A DNA stretch of 64,000 nt, from positions 124,001 through 188,000 of the forward strand of contig JAPJBO010000078.1 of NCBI GenBank assembly GCA_030068145.1, in the 5' to 3' direction. The translations under genes were made by a program, and so were the position numbers. Below the pieces are notes generated by a model. It made no database searches. It was not told where the DNA came from and saw only the letters and a program-made list of their open reading frames with translations. This DNA is from Diplonema papillatum (taxonomy: Eukaryota; Euglenozoa; Diplonemea; Diplonemida; Diplonemidae). This document shows positions 21,093-30,000 of the stretch, piece after piece (the stretch's first letter is position 1; every line of letters starts with the position of its first letter).

Positions 21093-24000
21093 TCACTCGA
21101 GCAAGCTCTCTGTGACGTCGTCCATGCCGTAGTGTCTGCGCAAGGGCGACGTCTGGCGGCCGGGGAGCGCCGCCGACACGAAGAGCGGCGTGTGCGGGCG
21201 CAGCGCCGCGGTGATGCTGCTGCCCTTGAGGTTCGCGTACCGCCGGGCGTGCGGGGAAAGGGCCGCGACGCCTCCCCGCGCCGCCGCGGGCCCCGGCCGC
21301 GGCTTCGGCGGCGACATCTGCCCGCCACGCCGCACCGGCGACCCCGGAACCGACAGCCTCACCTTCGGCGGCGACAGCTGCTGCCCGAAACCGCGGTGCG
21401 CCGCCGATGCGGGCAGCATGCCGCCCGCCGCCGGCGCCCGTGTCGGGCTCACGCTCCGGTTCGTCCCGCCGCCGGCGCCCAGTCGCGTCGCGGTGGAGGC
21501 GCTGCGGAGGGATTCCGCGGGGGGTCGCAGCCTGTTCAACGAGTCGGCAGCAGAGTAGCGCAGCGACGACGGAGTGTACCGCTCGGCAGGGCGCAGGGGG
21601 CCTGAAAACCCGACGTCCTCGGACCCCAGCAGGCTCGGCTCGACGCCCCCGCCCGGGTTCCTCTTGACCACAAACGGCGACTCCTTGTTCCGCGGCGGGC
21701 TCCGGCTGCGGAACGGCTCGGGCGGCTGGCTCGACGACACCAGCACGCCGCTGTCGGCGGCGCTGCTCCCCGCCAGCGACCGCTCGCGCGACCGACTGCG
21801 CCGCGCCGTCAGCCGCGTTGGGTTCAGGTCGATCCTGTGGGGGGTGAATGAGGTGCTTGCGATCCGTCGTGGGAATTCCTACCCGGCCAACCGATACATT
21901 CCTGGAGAGCGTTCGTTTGCCTTTGTGGAATTCCTTTTCCCTCCCTCCCACCCCTTTGCACATCTTGCCGTGCGGCATTCGTCCCCCTCGTGCGAGGGAG
22001 CATCATTGAGTTCGTGTCCGCTGCATTAGTGGCGAGATCCGGGTGCGCTGGGTTCCCACCCTCCGTCCCCCGTGACCTCCTGGGCTAGCCTGTTCTCTCA
22101 TCAATCGTGGCTATCTCAGGGGTTACCCCAACGGAAGTGATTTCTCCCCTTTACCCTTTTCTCCTGAGCTGGAAAGACAGAAGCATGTGCCCATGCCTGA
22201 GTGAGTAGCCGGCGGAGAATTCTTCGCCCAAACCAACGCGCAGAAGAAGTTTGGACCTTAGATCCGAAGCTTGGACTCCAAAGTTTGAGCGTATTTTCTG
22301 TTGAACTAAGCCGGTTCATCCCTATCTCCTGGAACTGCATCGAAAGCTGGCGCTTGTGTGTGTTTTGTTTGTGCGTGCCGGTTGATCGTTTTCCCACTTG
22401 TATTTACCCTGTGTGTGTATTCAGGTAAGGAATTCTGATCAACCACCAAAACACGCTGCCGACGTCTTTTTAGCCTGCACAATACATTGAAGGGCAACCC
22501 ACAAGATTGTTAGTACTAAAAAAGAGGGAGAAATGGCGTACCTGCCAAGCCCCAGGTCACTGCGCATGAGGTGGAACGACGTCTCGAGCGCGTCTACTCT
22601 CTTGAACAGCTGCGCCGCGCGCGGCGTGGTCCTGGGGTCGAGGTCCACGTTGTAGTGCTTGAGCTCGTTGACCTCGTCCTGGAGCTCGAAGATCTTCGAT
22701 TTTACCGCGTCCAGCTGCGGCGAGCCCAGCGCCCCGGCGCCCGGCTGCGCGCCCGTCGTCGCCAGCTGCTCGCCGACGAGCCGCACGACTTCTTCGACCT
22801 GCGCGAGCGAGTTTTGGACGGTGACGTCGGTGCGCTGCCGCTCGAGCTCCATTTCGCGTAGCTCGGCCGTCTCCTGCTTGAGAGACTGCAGCTGGAGGTC
22901 GAACGACCGCTGGATCTGCTGGAGAGTCGACGACACGAGTGGATCGTCGCCGCGGACCAGCGGCTTGAACGAACTGGGTGACAAAGGCGACGTCCCAGCC
23001 GACCGTCTGCCCTGGGCCGCCGCGATCCGAGCCGACAACGGGGAGCCAGAGGGTGTCCTCCTGGGGGGCGTCGCGTGCCGGTTCAGTGCCGCGTCAATCG
23101 CCGCGCGCAGCGGGGACGACCGCCCCCGGCTGCCGCCGGCCCTGCTCGGCGACACGTCGGCCAGCCTCTCCGCGAGCGAGCGCCGCCCGCCGCTGTGGTT
23201 CGGCGACGACGGCGCCGAGAACGACCCCTTGCTCGGTGACCCACGCGGGGTCCTGAACCCAGGAGACCCGCCCCCCGCCCCGAAGGCGGACCGGTGCCTG
23301 CCGGGGCTTCCGGGCGGGGAGAGCGAGACTTCTCGCAGGCGCTCCCCGAGGCTCTTCCGGGGAGATCCGGTGCTGCCGCCTGCTTGCGCCGTGGGGCTCA
23401 GCGGGCCGGCCGCGTATCCTGAGAGTGAAGCCTCGGCAAGCCGCAGGGCGAGTGGCTTTCTGGCGGAGTGCGTGCCGGCTTGTCCGCCGCTGAATGCGGT
23501 GGGCGAGGCGCCGAAGGTCACGCGCTGCATCGAAAACGTCGGCGACACGCGCCCGAAGCGCCCGTCGGGGAACAGCGGCGACGCGGGCGGCGACGCGAGC
23601 CCGCGCTTCTCCGGGGACGACGTGTACACTTCGTGGATGCGGTCCTTCAGCGACCGCTTCCCGTCGAAGCCGGGGCTGCTCGGCAGGGGGATGGTGTACG
23701 GGGCACGGAGGACGGCCGGCGGGCTGGAGGGCCGCGGGGGGCGGTGGAGGGATCCCTCGTTGCTCTTCCGTTCGAGGTCGCGCTGGGCGCGGACGAGGGT
23801 CTGCAGCTTCTCCTGCAGCGCCGCCTGCCGCCGGCTCTCGTCGCCGCCGGCGGTGACCATCTGGAGCTGGACACGCTTCGCCTGCGCGGCGGCGGTCGCC
23901 TCCTTCGACTTGCTCTCGCGCTGGGCAGCGAGCACAGTGTCCAGCTTCGCTTCCAGGTCCTCCAACCGCTTCGTGCGCTCGGTCGCGTCGATGATGCCCG

Positions 24001-27000
24001 TCGGCTTCGCCGCCTTCAGCTGCCGCAGTTCCCGCTCAAGCTCCGTGGCTTTGCTCCTGTGAGCCTCCCGCTCCTGACGGCTCTGCTGCTGCAGCGTGGT
24101 GAGATCTGTCGGGGGGGGCGGACGTTGCGCTTGGTGCTGGTTTTGAGGGAAAAGGAAGAGATGTGAAAACGGAGACAATAAATTTTGCGGTGGCTGCCTC
24201 CTCCGTTCTTTTACACTCGTTCTTTACTCTACTCACACAGTTAAACTTCGCTTGAAATTACGGGGGGTTCGGGTCTCCGTGTGACCGCTGTTAAATGGGT
24301 TCTCTCAGAGCAAGTCAGGGCTATGTGGTTGTATATTTGGTGGACACTTTCGTTCTGGGTTATGGCTAGCCATGTCCGGTACTGTTTTGTGACCGACGCC
24401 AAGTACGTTCCTTCGAGGAGGCTTGAGGGATAAGTGCAGCTCCTGCAGAGCCGCCTGCCGCCGGCTCTCGTCGCCGCCGGCGGTGACTATCTGCAGCGAC
24501 CCGCTTGCGCCTGCGCGGCGGCGGTCGCCTCCTTCGACTTGTTCTCCCGCTGTGCGGCGAGCAGTGTCCAGCTTCGCTTCCAGGTCCTCCAACCGCTTCG
24601 TGCGCTCGGTCGCTCCTGCCGGCTCTGCTGCTGCAGCGCGGTGAGATCTGTCGTGGGGGGGGAAATGCAAGAACGTGCTTCCGAATGGGTATGTGCTCAA
24701 CACCGCACGGGTCCCGTCTGCGCCGTGTTTCGGTCCTTTAAGCCACGGACACATAAGGCGGACCATCATCAGCGCGGAACCTGAGTGTCTGCAGACAGGA
24801 CTGCGGTGCAGGCGGCTGTTCGTAGCTCGTCACAGCCAGGACCACCCGTGCTACTAGAGCACAGGCGAATCCGTCACGGGGGGAGAAAGGCTTTTTGGAG
24901 TCGGAAAAGGGGGTTCGTTTCTCGGTCTTCGTCTCAGGTTTCGCTCTTGAACGCAGACCAAATCAAAAGCCAGAGCTCATCAGTGAGTCCTTTGGATTTG
25001 GGGGGGGAAATCTTAGTTTCGTGTTCAGGCGCTACTTGCCTCTCATGTGTTTGGTGCTAGCATCGTTGTTTCTTTGGGGGGGGGGGGGGGGGGGGGGGGG
25101 GGGTGAATCGAAAGAATCGATACCGGCGAACTTTGCGTTGAGCGCCTGCTTCTCGTCGCTGACGCCCTCGTCCATCTCCTTGCGGAGGTCCTCGATCTGC
25201 TGCTCGAGGAGCCGCTGGCGGAGGGTCTGCGCGTCGCGCTGCTGCTGGGCGGCTTCCTGCGACGCGGTCAGGGCGCTCAGCTGCCTCTGCCACGCAGCGA
25301 GCTGCTTTTCGGCGGCGGCGGACGGCGCGGGGTCCGCCTTTGCGGCGTCGATCGACTTCTGCAGCACGGCCACCCGCGCCTCGATGTCCCTGCGTTGCGC
25401 CGAGTTCTGCTCGCGGTCCCGGACGGACGCGGACTGCAGCGACGAGAGCGCTTGCGCCCTCTGCTCCTGCGCGAACAGATCCGAGTCCCCGCCTTTGTCG
25501 CCGGTGACGAGCGCCCGCAGGAGGGCTATCTGGTGCATGACGGCCCTGTTTTGGTCGACGACGGCCGTTTCCGTCGCCTCCAGCGACCCTTCCAAGTGCT
25601 GGAGCCGCGCCCGCTGGTGGGCCATCACTCCATAGAGCTCGGACGTCGCGGCGTTCAGCTCCTCATGCGTGAGCCGAACTCCAGTGGACGACAACTTGTG
25701 CATGGGGCTCGTCGGAGGCGGCGGCAGGGTTGAAAGTCTTGCCTCCAAGCTCGCGAACTGGCTGCGGAGGTTCGTGACGTCGGTTGCCTCGCGTTCGCGG
25801 TAAAGCGACCGTTTGACCGTGTCGCGGTCCCAGTCCATGAACAGCGTTTCGAGTTGGTCGAGACGGGCCTTGAGGTTGCCCTGTTCCTTCAGCTGCGCGC
25901 TGCCCAGCACGCTGGACCCGGACTGCACCTTCAGCAGCTGGTTGATGACCTCCGTTTCGAGCTCGGACGAGCGGAGCGCAGCGTCCCGCTCGGTCGCGAC
26001 GAGTCGCTCTTCGAGTTCGGTGACGGACGAGGCCAGGAGCTGGCCGTGGCGGAGGGAGGTCTGTTCGAGGTCTTCCAGGGCCTGCACGATGATGGCCTGC
26101 TTCTCCTCCGCCTTCCTCGACTGGTCGACGACAACCTCCGTCGCCTCGGTCAGGCGAGCTTCGAGAGCGGCCACCCGAGGCTCGTTGTTCACAAGGATGT
26201 TCTCCACCTCGTCTATTCGGCCGCCGATGTCTTGCGTGGCGCCTTCTCCCGTCATCGCGACTTGTTCCAGGTCCGTGATACGGTTCTCACACTGCGAGTT
26301 TTTTTTAGTGTTTTCCGGCGAAATACCTTGTGATGAACGAATTGCCGATATATCGTACTACACATCCTTCGTCCGCCGCTTGATGCAAAAGTCGAAGGTG
26401 GAACGACCAAGCAGGGATGCTGGTGGGTCTGTCACTACGGTCGACAGGTGCGGAATATTGGACAGACTCTCTGCTTTCTACCCCGAAACCAGCCCAACTA
26501 ACACGGACACGGTGCGTCGTGCTGCACCACGGCCTGCAGCATACAGTTGTCTTGGGCTGTTCTTTCACGGTCTGTCCGGAGGGGATGGGCCGGCTGACGC
26601 TCACGAGAAAATAAACGTTGTGGAGTATGCACACCTCTTTGACGGAAGCAGCTTGCTCCAAAGCGACGTTTTCGAGGTCCGCCACCTTTTCGGTTACCTG
26701 ACGGGAGTGTGGTTTTCGAGTTTTTTAGGGATTTCGAAGGACTGGTGGCAAGAGGCCCAAAGCGCATGCTCCTTCCGATTGTACGTCAGGGGGGAGGGCT
26801 GCAATCACATCGCGGTTTGGGCGCGGTCTGTCGAGCTGGCTTCAGTGTTTTCGAGTGTGACCGGCATACCGATTGCAGATTACCGACGTGTTCAACGACA
26901 GCAGTGTTGAGCTCTTCAATGCGGTCGTTGATCTGTGCGCGTTTTGGAGCATTGGTGGATGCCCTTCTGAATTCACCCCCGTGAACACATAATCGTTCAT

Positions 27001-30000
27001 GTCTGTGGTAGGATCACCACAGAAGATCGTTTCAAAGTCTTCGTGCGTTGGGAACAGAAGATTGAACATGGCCGTGTTGTACCGCATCAAGCTGCCCGAA
27101 GCGCTGTTCCTAGACTGGTTGTTTTCTTTCAACTCTCACAAGGGACTCGCGGCCAGTTAATTAACTGTCCAACATCAGTCGCAGAAGGTTCGTCGCATGT
27201 CCCGTGAGGAGTTTGACCAGGTCCCGAAGCTGCCTTCAGCACAACGCGCCTAACACAAGAATGCAGCCCTAAATTGGTGTGCGTGCAGTCATCCACCACA
27301 TGCCCTATATTTGCCGCGTAGCACGGTCAGGCGGGAATTGAAAAGGGCAAAACAACTGCGTCCCTGTTACCCGATTCAACTGCGGTTGAGGATGGTGACG
27401 CCAATTTCATCGACGGGCTTATCGGCTCCCGGAACGATGAGCCAGCGCGCGGTGGTCATTTAGAACTGCAGAAGAGCATACGTCATCTGGGTGCAGCGCT
27501 GCGGCCTGTTCGACCATGGCATTCTCGAGGTCTGCGATCTTTGTCCCGAGCTGTGGTGTAATGTTGGCGGTAATTTAGAGCGAAAGTTCGCTTGAGGATC
27601 CGTTCCAAAGTCTCACCTGACCATCGTTGAAAGGGTTCCTCATGGTCTATCTTTATTGTTGGTAGCAGCAGTGCATGTACGCGTGGTTGCGTCTTTGTTG
27701 CCTGTCGCCGATGTATGTAGAGCGCGCCCTCATCTCCTGTTGACTAGTCACATTCGGGTGCTTGCGACAACCGACATTTTGTCGGAAAGTTGTTCTTCTT
27801 GAATAGTGGAGAGACTGACGAAACTCGGTTGCTTCGCACAAAGCCCTGGCCACACGTTTTGACCACCGGAAACAACGGAGGGGATGAGAGAAAGAAGTGC
27901 GTTGTTTTGTTTGAGGAGATGCGACAACGGAGGTTTGCCCGGAGGCTTTTCGTGTTCGTGTAATTCGACAGATGCTTTTGAGCGATATTTGTGTCTAGGT
28001 TTTCGTTCGTCTTCTTGCAGTGCTAGCTTGTGGGTTTTCACTCCGGTGAGATTATAGCGGCGGAATTGTGGCGCTATGCGAATCCCGAATCGAGCATTGC
28101 ATGCTGCGCGCCCTACCGTGGAGCGAACTTGTATCTCTCGAAGCTTCACCAGCTTCGGCTGACACCATTTGCGCACTTAGCCGTGGTTGAGGAAGAACTC
28201 GGTTGAAGTTCAGGCAGAACGTTAAGTAGGCAAGAAGAAATGTGAAAAGGGAGAGGGAGGAATGCCGGTACGAAAGCATGTGCACACCGTTTGCGTCGTG
28301 ACCGAGCCATCGATGAGCTCTTTCTCGACGTCTTCGATTTTTTCATCAATCTGTGGGGTTGGGTAGGGTGGGATCCTTTGGGCAGCTTGCATTGGGACTG
28401 AGAGCTGAATCTCTTTGCACGGGCAGCGCATCCGCGCCGTGAGCTTGCTTACTTTAAAACGAAAGAGTGTGTGCACTCCGTCCGTAGGGTCCATTCCACT
28501 AGTTCAAGAAGGCGGAGGCTTTGGTCTGGATATCAATTCTGCAGGGTGAAAGATTGTTCATGGGATACCTGTTGGATGCTCTCTACAGTCTGCCTGAGTG
28601 AGTCTTGCAGAGACGTCCTCGTGGCCATATAGTCGTGCTCCAGCCCGTCGAATCGAGAAATGGTCTGTGTGCAGGTTGCGATTGAGGTCTGGTGCAAAGC
28701 CCCGTCCATCTGGTGCCCTGGCGGCATCTGGAGAATGCCTGCAAAATCGGGGGGTCAAGCTTGGGCCAAGCTTTGTGCGAGCTGGCGCGAGCTGGCAGGT
28801 CTGCGGGCCAAGGCCACCGATTTCCCACTAAATGCATCACGCCGGTGGCGTACTGCTGGGCAACCAAACCGCCCATTTGAACATACCTGCTCCACAACGC
28901 TTTCGACAGCATCGAGTCGCGACTTCGAAGCTATTCCATCCTCGAGCTGCGTGGGTTTGTGCGGTGGAAAATTCTCGAGGGACTGCCTTGTGCTCATTTC
29001 GAAGGAGGAGAAAACAATACAACTACAAAGTGGGTCTTTTTTTGTTGAACGCGTACGCCCGCCACTAAACCCAGATTCACCTGTGTTTCGTGTGGGCTAT
29101 AGCACATTTACCTCCTTTGATCTATCGCAACTGGCTGTCTCCTCAAGGACTTCCTACAAAGCGGGTGCTTATACAACAATAGAAAACGAACCAACTGTTA
29201 ATGATCTTTGTGTGTTTGCCACATTGTTTGTTTGTGCGTATGTGCTATCACCTGTATGGTAATTTCCACAGTACGCTGCCAACCGTCACTTTTTGATAAT
29301 GACAACCGCGGTTGTTTGTTTGTGCGGCCAGCAAGGGGGAAGGTGGGAGGACGCGCACCTTTTTCCGCAGCTCCGCTGAGAGGTCGGCGTCCAAGCCGGC
29401 GAGCCCGGCGGAGCCCTTGGAGAAGTGCAGCTCCTGCAGCTGCTCCATGGTGTGCTTCCGTAGCTGCGAGTGCGACGTACTTAGGTCCTCGAGCTGCGAT
29501 CGGGCGTCGGCCCAGTGCCGCTTCGCGGCTTCTTCGATCTCGCTGCAGCGTGTGTCGATGTACCGGCGGCTGCCGTCCTCGACGTCCTGCACCCGCGTGT
29601 TGGTCTCGGACAGCCTCCTGTCGACGTACCGACGGATGCCCACCTCCTCCAAGCCGCCGCCCGGGTGAATGCTCATCGGCGAGCCGGTTCGCTCCGCCGA
29701 CGACGCGCGCGACTGCCGCATGAACCCGGACTGCTTCGCGGCCGCGGGGTGCGCGGGGTGCAGCTTGCTTTGCTGCTCGACCGTGTGCTCCACCTGCCGG
29801 AGGCCGTCGTCCAGCTGCGCCATGAACTCGTCCACCTTCCGGTAGTTCTCGGCGAAGCGCCTGCGCGTTGGGGGTTTCCGGCGTTTTTCGAGGGTTTCTT
29901 TTGTGTTTTCGACGATCCGTTTGGGTAGAGATTGGTATCTTTTTTCAGGCTTTTTAGTACTAACAATCTTGTGGATTGCCCTTCAATGTATTGTGCAGGC

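Noticed and set aside
27190-27240. Additional coiled-coil exon (LRDLVKLLTGHATNLLRL)
   Set aside because: It runs into an in-frame stop before any donor; the 13-exon model closes without it.
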